NCBI RefSeq assembly: GCF_003970385.1 | Contig: NZ_RXZH01000001.1 | Span: 186,001 to 250,000 of the forward strand | Direction: 5' to 3' | Source: Vibrio aquaticus | GTDB taxonomy: Bacteria > Pseudomonadota > Gammaproteobacteria > Enterobacterales > Vibrionaceae | Length of the DNA: 64,000 nt | Shown: piece by piece, positions 8,663 through 16,043 of the stretch | How the letters are laid out: each line of letters begins with the position of its first letter | Position numbering within the stretch: the stretch's first letter is position 1 | Notes under the pieces: model-generated | Database searches by the model: none | What the model was told of the DNA's origin: nothing | Seen by the model: only the letters and a program-made list of their open reading frames with translations | Made by a program: the position numbers and the translations under genes

Positions 8663-9091
8663 TCAGCTATTATCGATATGTTTTCTAAATTCAGAGAAAA
8701 AGATACTGTCTTTATTAAGTCCGAAGTCATCATCGCATTTCTTCAACTCATCATTAATGGCCCCACTGAGTATTTTATTTAAACGTCTAATCTCATTGCT
8801 ATAGCTACGATAATCATTTCTATCCATTGTCTCTTTGTTCGCCAATCCAATAATATAATTTGCATTTTCAATAATTTTATCAAAACCTTCATTTCCTAAT
8901 TCATTAGAGCCACCTTCATGCTGAAATTGAACTTTTGATAAAATATCTCTATCACAAGTGAATATGTCACGATAGCTATTAATTTCTTCATCAAATTTCT
9001 TAATTTCCATATATTCCAAACCTCTATCACTGCTATTTTTATTAAGAGCAGATTTGGCTTTATCTTTTATTTTGTGAACCAACAAAATCAA
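8663..9091 (-). CDS. Helical ORF, probably the frameshifted C-terminal part of the PutAbiC-like gene
   Basis: An open frame of 142 codons if read from a TTG at 9091. No ATG or GTG and no ribosome site fit a separate start. The frame is open upstream as far as 9136, where it abuts the stop of the 428-codon gene at 9132. Between them lies a run of seven A on the coding strand (9137-9143). Removing one A would fuse the two into a single protein of about 584 residues. The peptide is charged and helical (EEINSYRDIF; NEIRRLNKIL) with no recognisable domain. I read it as the displaced C-terminus rather than a gene of its own, but an independent TTG-started gene cannot be excluded. Confidence 0.5.
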   Translation of the reverse strand: MILLVHKIKDKAKSALNKNSSDRGLEYMEIKKFDEEINSYRDIFTCDRDILSKVQFQHEGGSNELGNEGFDKIIENANYIIGLANKETMDRNDYRSYSNEIRRLNKILSGAINDELKKCDDDFGLNKDSIFFSEFRKHIDNS

Positions 9092-9131
9092 GCTATTTAA
9101 TCGATCTTCGTTCTCTACTAGTTCGACATAG

Positions 9132-10418
9132 TTACATTTTTTTCAATTTTATTACTTCATGCTCTTTAAGGTGATTTTCACTATCAATTTTACTTTGAAT
9201 AATATTTTTATAGAATAAAATAACTTCAGATTTAACTGATTCTTCAATTAATCCTACATTCTCTCCAAAAGCATTTCTATCCACTGAATATGTGTTACCT
9301 AGAAGTTTTAAATCTATAATTTCACTATAAGAATCTATGGAAACATGTTCTAGAAATGAATAGCGTTCAATGATATCTCTATACGCAACGAACTTGTTAT
9401 ACTTAGCACTTGTTTTGTTATCAATAATACAATTCAAAAGAATTGATACTAATACATTATTGGGTATATAAGCCCTAACTAGACTTGTGTACTTTTTCTC
9501 AATTAAAACCTTATTATCTTCTTGTATATTATCGTTATGTGGGTAAGTTTTTATGAACTTTAGTAGTTGATATAAAACTATAAAATAACTTGTCATTTCA
9601 TTACACTCAAAGAAGTTGTAATGCTTGACTTTTTCTGTCCTTTTTAATTTATCTTTAGATAATTCTCGATCAACAATTGATAGTCCATCATTCTTTTCAG
9701 TAATTTTATTCAGTGATTTCTCATGATTGGCTAATAAAGAAAAGAAAGTGTTTTCAAATTGTTGAACTTGAGTTGAGCGTTGTTGTTCCTTTGCTAGTTC
9801 TCTTTGTTCTTCGGCAAGTTTTTGTGCATCTAAAACTTGTTGCTCGTGAGCATCGGCTTGCTTCTGGTGTGCAATAGTACTTTGCGCAAGCTCTGTTCTT
9901 GTCATTTCGAGCTCTTCACGAGTTAAGGCAAGTTCTTTAAGTGAAAGTTTATGGCTTTCGGTCTGTTGGTGAATAGTATATAAGAGCGCTGTAAAGGATA
10001 TGAATGACAAGAGTGGAGATGATATGTTATTAAAGAATGAGCTTGCTTTATCCCACCACTCCATTTGCTCCTTAATAGGTTGTATTTCACCAGAAATAAG
10101 TGCATTAAATGGTAGGCCTTCTAAGTAAAAAAGCCATAGGTTTACTAGCAAAAATATGATAGTTACTACGGCGACAGAGGGCAGTATAACTGTTGTTATA
10201 CGTTTTTTTGATTTTGCTTTAATGCCATAATGTGCGTGTTTATTATAAAAAAGCTCAACCCGGTTTTTAAACTGCAAGTTAAGTTCCGTAAGTGTTTTTC
10301 CTTCATATTTGTGGTTTTTTCTTAGGCCTTCAACTTCACCTGACAGTGAACCATCAGGCATGATATTTACGGTTCCAGTAAACTGCTTATACCTCAGCGT
10401 TTTATTTAATTTAGTCAT
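9132..10418 (-). CDS. PutAbiC-like membrane protein with HicB-like N-terminus (putative abortive-infection protein)
   Basis: 428 residues. Residues 8-60 resemble a HicB-type antitoxin fold: RYKQFTGTVNIMPDGSLSGEV, then YEGKTLTELNLQFKNRVELF. Two membrane helices follow (about 74-98 and 128-149), then a coiled coil at 155-215 rich in E, Q, L and A, then QQFENTFFSLL at 219-229, the typical signature of the 'putative phage abortive infection protein' family (PF16872 type). The rest is helical. The ATG is preceded by AGGTAGAG. The reading frame stops just after a run of seven A and may continue in the frame of 8663-9091. It stands alone on the left side of the island. Defence function is inferred from family and context only. 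Confidence 0.65.
   Translation of the reverse strand: MTKLNKTLRYKQFTGTVNIMPDGSLSGEVEGLRKNHKYEGKTLTELNLQFKNRVELFYNKHAHYGIKAKSKKRITTVILPSVAVVTIIFLLVNLWLFYLEGLPFNALISGEIQPIKEQMEWWDKASSFFNNISSPLLSFISFTALLYTIHQQTESHKLSLKELALTREELEMTRTELAQSTIAHQKQADAHEQQVLDAQKLAEEQRELAKEQQRSTQVQQFENTFFSLLANHEKSLNKITEKNDGLSIVDRELSKDKLKRTEKVKHYNFFECNEMTSYFIVLYQLLKFIKTYPHNDNIQEDNKVLIEKKYTSLVRAYIPNNVLVSILLNCIIDNKTSAKYNKFVAYRDIIERYSFLEHVSIDSYSEIIDLKLLGNTYSVDRNAFGENVGLIEESVKSEVILFYKNIIQSKIDSENHLKEHEVIKLKKM
9137..9143 (-). repeat. Homopolymer A7 at an apparent frameshift
   Basis: Seven consecutive A residues on the coding strand, two codons before the stop of the PutAbiC-like gene. The downstream frame joins if the tract is one base shorter. 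Confidence 0.85.
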
Positions 10419-10544
10419 GCTCTACCTGCAACAAGTTTATATCAATTAGTTCTAACAGATTTAGACTATCAAATAAAGATATAGAATGGTGTTTAGAGTA
10501 ATAGTGTTGTCTCAGTGTCATACTTTCTTGTGCCCTATATCGTC

Positions 10545-10688
10545 ATGGCAGCCACGTTGCCCATATCAGTTAACCAAGGTAACTTTTTGATGATCGCCAA
10601 TGTCTACGGCAAGTGGATGAAGAACACGAATATGTCAGACAGTGAAAAGGCGTGGGAGGCGTTGAAGGGGGCGAGTTCTGGTGGGTAA
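10545..10688 (+). pseudogene. Relic of a tyrosine-recombinase integrase, C-terminal end
   Basis: The last 47 codons before a TAA contain FLMIANVYGKWMKNTNMS and end in SEKAWEALKGASSGG. The pattern M-x-A-x-V-Y-G-K-W is the region around the catalytic tyrosine at the end of many phage and island integrases. The upstream part (RHR motif, first catalytic arginine) is not readable in any frame, so this is a remnant. A terminator hairpin follows at once. It lies inside the island, between the PutAbiC-like gene and the HNH gene, which suggests two insertions side by side. By-eye call on a short peptide. Confidence 0.5.
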
Positions 10689-10693
10689 AGAAA

Positions 10694-10713
10694 AGCCTCG
10701 CGAGTGCGAGGCT
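10694..10713 (-). terminator. Terminator after the HNH nuclease gene
   Basis: AGCCTCGC / GCGAGGCT with a 4-base loop; on the minus strand followed by TTTCTTT. Lies just after the stop codon at 10719 and may also serve the integrase relic on the other strand. Confidence 0.65.
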
Positions 10714-10718
10714 ATATA

Positions 10719-11687
10719 TTAATCTTTTTTAAAGGTCGTATCAAAGTGATCTCGAAGACACCCTTTATTCGCGATCAAACTGCTAACGTCCTTACCATCC
10801 AAGTTAGCATATTCGGATTCAAGTAACCCCGAGTTCAACACAACCCTCATGGTGTCCGGGTTCACTGAAATAAGGCCTAAATCAAACAAGGTATGGATGT
10901 CTGAACGAAGTAATAAGCCATTCTGAACGTGATTCGTTTCATCACCATTGTAAGGCATGATGTGGGCAGCCTCTAATGCTTCAACCACACAAAAGTCAGT
11001 AAAAACACAACGCTTATATTGCTTGATTAAGCTATCACGAAACTTTTTCTGGCCTCTTCGCGCAACGATCTGTCTGAGGGTTCTTGCTCTTACATCTTTC
11101 TTGTTCGGAGGTATAAAGCCGTCATGTTCATCACCACCGAGGATATCTTCCTCAGTAAGTTCACCCAAATAATGAAGCGCCAGATCAAGTGAAGCTCGAA
11201 TGTGTTCCACCAAATCTTGCAAGTCCCCTTTTAGGGGGTACATGAACTCTCTTGGGTTTACGAATACATTATTGTACTTAGTATTCTGACTGCTTCCGTC
11301 AACGTCTATTTTGAGTTTACTACCTCGAACTTTACGCTCGATAGTCGGTAGCCCTTTGCGGTTTGACTTCGATTCTGTACATCCGACAAGCGCACCGTTC
11401 CCATTCTTATCAAAACAAAGCACGACGTATATGCCATTTGATACTTCTTGCCCCTTAGGAAGTATCGAGACGTGAGTAACGAACGGAAATAGTGTGGCAC
11501 CTCTTGATTCTTGGAACCTAAAAGTATGCCCGCGGTAGCCCTGGAACATTGTTTCGAGTTCGCTTTTGAGGCTCAAAAGTGAGCCTTTAACAGACGCAGT
11601 AATCGGATCGTTTGTTTTTATTCCCGCACCTTTTTTAGGTGGGTTAATTCTTCTGAATTCACAGACTTTATTAAAGTGTTCTATCAA
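10719..11687 (-). CDS. HNH endonuclease, probable restriction-type protein
   Basis: 322 residues. The C-terminal third is an HNH_2-type nuclease: FRDSLIKQYKRCVFTDFCVV, then the first His in EALEAAHIMPY, then NHVQNGLLLRSDIHTLFDLG with the Asn and last His. The N-terminal half (KSELETMFQGYRGHTFRFQES; NGIYVVLCFDKNGNGALVGC) looks like the DNA-reading domain placed before McrB-type or HNH modules, though I am not certain of that family. The start is a TTG with AGGTAG upstream; no ATG lies nearby in frame. Such proteins often act as modification-dependent (type IV) nucleases. No methyltransferase accompanies it, which fits. Its own terminator follows. Confidence 0.7.
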   Translation of the reverse strand: MIEHFNKVCEFRRINPPKKGAGIKTNDPITASVKGSLLSLKSELETMFQGYRGHTFRFQESRGATLFPFVTHVSILPKGQEVSNGIYVVLCFDKNGNGALVGCTESKSNRKGLPTIERKVRGSKLKIDVDGSSQNTKYNNVFVNPREFMYPLKGDLQDLVEHIRASLDLALHYLGELTEEDILGGDEHDGFIPPNKKDVRARTLRQIVARRGQKKFRDSLIKQYKRCVFTDFCVVEALEAAHIMPYNGDETNHVQNGLLLRSDIHTLFDLGLISVNPDTMRVVLNSGLLESEYANLDGKDVSSLIANKGCLRDHFDTTFKKD

Positions 11688-11748
11688 CTTAACTACCTAG
11701 CTCTTTTAGAAGTTATCACGGCATTCTATCGAATAAAGTTCTTAGCTT

Positions 11749-13101
11749 TCAATACTGTGAGAACCCAAGGATAGCTTTAATCTTGGAGGTAAACGTAGAC
11801 AACACACCTTGTTTACCAGGTTTTTGCGGACTGGTTGGTTTACTCTCATTAAGAACGTGCGTTTGCTTGCGCTCCGTAGTCAAGGGCTTGTTTGTTGGCT
11901 CACTAAGCATCGCAGTTTGATCAACGATTGGTTCAAATGGTTCTGGTTTCTCGTCCATAACACTCGCAAAGTGAGTGTTTTCGTGACCATTGACCATCAG
12001 ATCAGATTGCTGAGATTGAAATGAACTATCATTATTGGCTGCTATGGAAGGGTCGATAGCTAGAGGCTCTGATTCCGTCGGCTCTCTATCATATGATCTC
12101 TTTAACGAGGTACTAGACAACGTTTCAGGCTTTACTACTGAAAGACCTTTCAGCTTATTTTTATCTTTTTTCACTCCCCGGTTATTAGCAGGTAAGGAAA
12201 ACTCTTCGCCCATATAAATGCAAAAAAACTCAGAATAATCACAGTGGAAGATGTGTTTTTCATTTCGATCCTGGCATCCAATGAAGAAAGCCGTCGTAAA
12301 GGCACTTTTATTCTTCGCAGCTTCAATAGCTAGCTTTATCTCTAGCTTACAGCCTTCTTTATCTCTGGGACTCCATTCAGATGTATTTAAGTGAACTTCA
12401 AATTGTTTACGGGAGTTCGGTTCTATCTGATACAAAGTCACGATAATTAGATCATCTTTAATTACTGGCTCTTGGGTAAATTTCAATGCTTTGTAGAAGA
12501 TATGATTGTCTATATACCTTGAATCTTTAAACCAACCAAGCTCTTGAAAATATTGATGATACTTCCTCGTGTAACCAAATATAGTTAAGTCTTTATCTTT
12601 GGCTTCCTCGGTACTTTGAATATAGTAATGCGCTGCCCCCGAAACATAATTAGTGCGTTGGGGATGACTTCCACCGGATGAACTACTTCCAGAATTACTT
12701 TTTGAGAGCTGCTTGTTTTTTAGAGTCGTGCTTGACGGGTTCGTCTGATGCTGTTTGTCTTTTTTCTTACTGTGAGGTGTCGTAATTTCTTCTACGTAAG
12801 GTAGAACCCACGTATAGTTTCCTTTAGTATCAATTCTTCCCTTACCGCCATGCTCGTCGCTGTAAATACAATTAGGAATATGGTTCTTGATTCTAAAGTG
12901 TGGAGGTTGTTTATACGGTTGGAACTTGTTCACGCCAACTTGTCGCATAGAAAGGCAGGCAACAGGCTCTGCGTTGCCATTACAGTATACGTTTGGACAT
13001 TCAAAATTTTGTTTGTGTCGATTAACGTATTCATCACCCTCCTTCTTAAGCTTTGCAGCATACCAGATTTCATTTGTGATTCTGTTAAAAGCCCTATCCA
13101 T
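11749..13101 (-). CDS. Unknown protein with CoiA-like cysteine/histidine N-terminus
   Basis: 450 residues from the ATG at 13101, which has GAGGTG at the right distance; a TTG 12 bases upstream is less likely. Residues 34-80 hold C35, C40, C49, H68, H74 and C78 (HFRIKNHIPNC), a pattern like the zinc-binding start of CoiA-type competence nucleases. A low-complexity linker rich in S, K and T follows at about 105-150. A folded alpha/beta region runs from about 160 to 320 (DLTIFGYTRKY; DLIIVTLYQIEP; EFFCIYMGEEFSL). The last 120 residues are Ser/Pro/Thr-rich and look disordered. No catalytic motif is recognised. It sits between the HNH gene and the NdpA-like pair and may be a DNA-contact or sensor protein of the island. 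Function unknown. Confidence 0.6.
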   Translation of the reverse strand: MDRAFNRITNEIWYAAKLKKEGDEYVNRHKQNFECPNVYCNGNAEPVACLSMRQVGVNKFQPYKQPPHFRIKNHIPNCIYSDEHGGKGRIDTKGNYTWVLPYVEEITTPHSKKKDKQHQTNPSSTTLKNKQLSKSNSGSSSSGGSHPQRTNYVSGAAHYYIQSTEEAKDKDLTIFGYTRKYHQYFQELGWFKDSRYIDNHIFYKALKFTQEPVIKDDLIIVTLYQIEPNSRKQFEVHLNTSEWSPRDKEGCKLEIKLAIEAAKNKSAFTTAFFIGCQDRNEKHIFHCDYSEFFCIYMGEEFSLPANNRGVKKDKNKLKGLSVVKPETLSSTSLKRSYDREPTESEPLAIDPSIAANNDSSFQSQQSDLMVNGHENTHFASVMDEKPEPFEPIVDQTAMLSEPTNKPLTTERKQTHVLNESKPTSPQKPGKQGVLSTFTSKIKAILGFSQY

Positions 13102-13192
13102 AAAACACCTCAATAAATGAAACGGTTCTCATATATTGGAATGCGAGCAAACAAAACACAATGCTTGGATCAATTAATCAGACTTAGATCAC

Positions 13193-14455
13193 TTAGCCGT
13201 GACTAACTGATAATTCAAGGAATTCTGCAATCGTCTTGAAGGCTGGAAACGTATCTACAAGATAATTCCACAAATCGAAATGAATGTAGTGGTCCACCAA
13301 GTAAACTAATACGCCAACTAGAAAGAGAAAAAAGCAGAGCTGAAATTTTTGAAAGCGGTGACGACGGTCAAGCTCTTTAAATTCTCCCCGAATCGCCCCA
13401 TGTTGCTTTGGGTACTTGCGCTTTAATCGAGCCTCTTGATCTCTGTATTCTTTTTTTAGCGACTTTAGAGTATGAAGTTGGTTACAAACAAGCAAAAACA
13501 TCATCAGGCCATAGATCATAGCGGCGGCATACAACAAGAAGTCCGCCGCTAGATTTTTAGCGTTAGCGTCAATATTTTGCGATGACAACCTAAAGGCGAC
13601 TAACCCAATAGATACAGGAATACCGAGTGCTTTAGTCTGAATGTCATTAAACGTGTCATTAATTTTGACTATGAATTCGCGCTTTTTCTCTTGATATTCA
13701 AGCCTTACATCATCAAAGGAAAATTCACTAACATACAGGTTATAGTCTTCGACGAGCTTAGCGGATATGTCACCAAAATTAGCAATGAGGTGTTGGAAGC
13801 GCTTGTTAGAGTCAACTGACTTCAACTGATCATACAGTGCAGCTTTAAAAATCGCCTTCCTTTGGTCTTTGTGAGTCTTTTGACCAAACCACGTATCTAC
13901 CTGAGTAATACCATCAATACCGTGCTCAATGTCTTTTAAAGAATAATCACACTCTATATTCATTCGCGCTTTATGGAGAAAAATGAATGTCTTTTTATCT
14001 GATGAAGAATCTTCCGAATGATCTGACGCCTTTTTCAAGCAGTTAATCAGTTTCAAGACATCTAGATAACATTTGAGCGTTGGCTCTGATATGTTTTCAC
14101 TGTCCCCAAGATAAACTGACTTAGACGAGTGAACATAAAAACAAACCGGTGCCTGAGTAAGGTTTTTAGGGTATGAGAAAAAGTCTTCCCACTTTAAATA
14201 AATCTCATAGCCAGCTCGCATCAATTGGCTTGGATCCAGCTCAACTTTACATGTTTGCCCTTCTAAGAGCTGATCGGCCTTAAAGTAACTTCCGTTAACG
14301 TCGAAAGGAACTGACTCATCATCTAAACATGTAAGTAAACTCTTAACCTCAGCAGTTACGTCGATGAAGAGCTCAAAAAAACCATCATCTGTAACTACTG
14401 TGTTTTCGTTCTGCAATAGATAAACTAGCTGTTCAAGTTTTTCAGGGCTACACAT
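13193..14455 (-). CDS. Unknown protein with C-terminal membrane anchor, partner of the NdpA-like protein
   Basis: 420 residues. The first 270 look soluble, without a signal peptide. Then come a weak hydrophobic stretch (276-292) and two clear membrane helices, 303-325 (LLYAAAMIYGLMMFLLVC) and 371-391 (FQLCFFLFLVGVLVYLVD), with a basic, charged loop between them (KEYRDQEARLKRKYPKQ). Its ATG overlaps the stop of the upstream NdpA-like gene in TAATG, so the two are translationally coupled and probably made in fixed ratio. A cytoplasmic sensor with a membrane effector is a common layout in abortive-infection systems. I do not recognise the family. Confidence 0.65.
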   Translation of the reverse strand: MCSPEKLEQLVYLLQNENTVVTDDGFFELFIDVTAEVKSLLTCLDDESVPFDVNGSYFKADQLLEGQTCKVELDPSQLMRAGYEIYLKWEDFFSYPKNLTQAPVCFYVHSSKSVYLGDSENISEPTLKCYLDVLKLINCLKKASDHSEDSSSDKKTFIFLHKARMNIECDYSLKDIEHGIDGITQVDTWFGQKTHKDQRKAIFKAALYDQLKSVDSNKRFQHLIANFGDISAKLVEDYNLYVSEFSFDDVRLEYQEKKREFIVKINDTFNDIQTKALGIPVSIGLVAFRLSSQNIDANAKNLAADFLLYAAAMIYGLMMFLLVCNQLHTLKSLKKEYRDQEARLKRKYPKQHGAIRGEFKELDRRHRFQKFQLCFFLFLVGVLVYLVDHYIHFDLWNYLVDTFPAFKTIAEFLELSVSHG

Positions 14456-15480
14456 TATCTTTCAAGCTGCGCTTCAAGGTTCTCTGGAATCTTCTTAATA
14501 GTTAGTTCACCTTTCTTATAGAAAACTGATTTGTTAAGTAGATCACTAGAAAAGCTTATTGACAAGTCTTTATTTTTTCCGACATATCGTTTTAGACGAT
14601 TAAGCTCAGTTTTGTCTGGTGTAATCTCATTGTTAAGGCCATAGAGCTCACCTTGACTAATTGCCAATAACCAATCTTTTTCGTCGTCCTCTTGTAGATA
14701 CTTCGTATCAAGGTAAGTCGATAAAGAGTCGAGCTTTATAGCGCTGTTCTCAGCACTCCACTCTGAAATCTGCTCGTGTACAGCAGCCTTAACTATTTCC
14801 GTTTTGTCATCTTCGAACTCATGATGTTCACAATATGCTTTTACACATTTAACTAGAGCTCGGGTATCATCTCTTGACTCTGTGAACTCTTCACATCCGA
14901 TAAATTTTGCAAAGTAGTCTGTAACCTTCTTTGCTTCTTTACCAATCTTGAATGAGATATAGCGTGCAGACTGTTCGTTTTCATCAGACCATTTACTTAG
15001 GTTGATTCGAGCTGCCATGTGTAGCTTATCTAAATCAACACTATCAAATTGTGCTAACTCTAATTCATCGATTCGCATTACTGATTTTTGACGAAGTAGT
15101 ACGACGCTCAGGAAGTGCTGGCCTTGATGGATGTAGTGGTTAAACCAAATATGGCCACCTTTTGCTTTTGGTGCGCCTTGAAGCTGCTTTTGAAGACAAC
15201 GAGCAGCTGCCACGGAAAACGCAACAAAGTCATCGAACTTAGACTCTACAAAATATTTGCTTAATAAGGACTCAAAGTGCGGTGTAGGATCATCGCTATT
15301 TTCTGCTTTGGCGAAGTGTCCGGTATTTAGGCCCGTCGAATTAAACTTTTCATTAATTCCTTTACTAAGCATATTGGCGGAGTCATTGATTGCATTTTCT
15401 GTCTTGCGATCATCTAAATCAACTTTGGTGTTGTTTTCTTTTTTGATAACGTTGTGGAGAATTACGTTGAGGATTTCCAT
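14455..15480 (-). CDS. Nucleoid-associated protein, NdpA/YejK (NA37) family
   Basis: 341 residues from the ATG at 15480, which has AGGT upstream; the open frame runs 14 codons further but without a good start. It follows YejK through its length: FVAFSVAAARCLQKQL (YejK FLAFSRAATGRL), KSVMRIDELEL (YejK SSMRVNENL), ARINLSKWSDENEQSARYIS, and the C-terminal block LSISFSSDLLNKSVFY then LTIKKIPENLEAQLER. YejK binds the nucleoid. Core YejK is a housekeeping gene elsewhere; this copy is divergent, lies in an accessory island and is fused by a TAATG overlap to a membrane protein gene. I infer a DNA-sensing role in a two-part system. Assignment to the family is firm, the role is not. Confidence 0.8.
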   Translation of the reverse strand: MEILNVILHNVIKKENNTKVDLDDRKTENAINDSANMLSKGINEKFNSTGLNTGHFAKAENSDDPTPHFESLLSKYFVESKFDDFVAFSVAAARCLQKQLQGAPKAKGGHIWFNHYIHQGQHFLSVVLLRQKSVMRIDELELAQFDSVDLDKLHMAARINLSKWSDENEQSARYISFKIGKEAKKVTDYFAKFIGCEEFTESRDDTRALVKCVKAYCEHHEFEDDKTEIVKAAVHEQISEWSAENSAIKLDSLSTYLDTKYLQEDDEKDWLLAISQGELYGLNNEITPDKTELNRLKRYVGKNKDLSISFSSDLLNKSVFYKKGELTIKKIPENLEAQLER

Positions 15481-15578
15481 GTAAAACCTAGCTGGTAATA
15501 ATTTTTCCGAGAGAGTACACAATTCTCCAGAACAGCGTAAGGCTTATGACCTAGTTTTATGAAACAGATTACGCATTT

Positions 15579-15679
15579 TTGAGAATTCAGCCAAAAGTTG
15601 CCCCAAACTTGCCCCAAAAATTTCACAAAAATCTCCAACCCATTGATAAGTTGAAAACAATTATGGATTCAGCACAACC
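15579..15679 (+). other. Right island end, possible integrase tail and attachment region
   Basis: The stretch holds two direct copies of TTGCCCCAAA-like sequence (GTTGCCCCAAAC, CTTGCCCCAAAA). Read in frame it gives PKVAPNLPQKFHKNLQP, a style often seen at the variable end of phage integrases next to attP. It ends exactly where the right phnA repeat begins. Suggestive only. Confidence 0.3.
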
Positions 15680-15687
15680 CGCTAGAC

Positions 15688-15957
15688 ATGATGTACATGG
15701 AAGAAGATCAAATGAACTGGGCAATGACTGGCATGTCTGCAGACGACAAACCATTCGATTGCAACGGCGTTGAACTTAAAAAAGGTGACGACGTAACGGT
15801 TATCAAAGACCTACCAGTTAAAGGCACCAACCAAGTAATCAAGCAAGGCACGGTTATCCGTGGCATCAGCATTGGTGACGATCCTAAGCTTGTTTCTGGT
15901 AAAGCGAACGGTGGCCAATCTATGTACGTTATCGCTGAATACTGCCGTAAGAAGTAA
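15688..15957 (+). pseudogene. phnA: phnA 3' fragment
   Basis: Encodes the last 89 residues of PhnA with one amino-acid change (EDQMNW for EDQINW); the other coding differences seen are silent. It lacks the zinc ribbon and two-thirds of the helical part. There is no ribosome site before the internal ATG, so it is probably not made. It marks the right edge of the island. Confidence 0.8.
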
Positions 15958-15987
15958 TCACCAGTTACTCTCGACAGATATAACAAA

Positions 15988-16016
15988 GGCGCTCACTGGA
16001 GCGCCTTTGTTGTTTT
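15988..16016 (+). terminator. Terminator copy after the phnA fragment
   Basis: GGCGCTCACTGGAGCGCC hairpin followed by TTTGTTGTTTTT; a better T run than the left copy. Confidence 0.7.
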
Positions 16017-16043
16017 TAACGTCTAGGAAGAACCCCTGCACCC

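Larger units (their letters stand above)
8277..16016. mobile_element. Accessory island bracketed by phnA 3' direct repeats
   Basis: A unit of 7,403 bp separates two direct copies of the phnA 3' end. Everything between them is accessory in character: a PutAbiC-like protein, an integrase relic, an HNH nuclease, a protein of unknown type, and an NdpA-like/membrane pair. Most cargo is on the minus strand and the left part is clearly richer in A+T than the neighbours. This arrangement is what a tyrosine-recombinase element leaves when it enters the 3' end of a gene and brings a replacement end. No intact integrase remains, so the island is probably fixed or moves by homologous recombination. The boundary is inferred from the repeat. 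Confidence 0.7.
15680..16016 (+). repeat. Right direct repeat: phnA 3' end plus terminator
   Basis: Second copy of the 337-bp segment at 8277-8613. The match begins abruptly at CGCTAGACATGATG and runs to TGTTGTTTT; sequence differs on both sides. Either this or the left copy is the original chromosomal end. Confidence 0.9.

Noticed and set aside
8594..8782. Plus-strand ORF of 62 codons just after phnA
   Set aside because: It starts inside the phnA terminator, lacks a ribosome site and lies opposite the better-supported minus-strand frame.
9132..9143. Programmed -1 frameshift at A AAA AAA
   Set aside because: The -1 frame hits a stop within six codons. The long open frame needs +1 or loss of one base, which points to slippage or mutation.
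13102..13113. TTG start of the 11749 gene giving four extra residues
   Set aside because: The GAGGTG ribosome site lies inside that extension and suits the ATG at 13101.
15688..15957. Second phnA-like gene
   Set aside because: Only the last 89 codons, no ribosome site, and the match starts abruptly; treated as a fragment left by integration.
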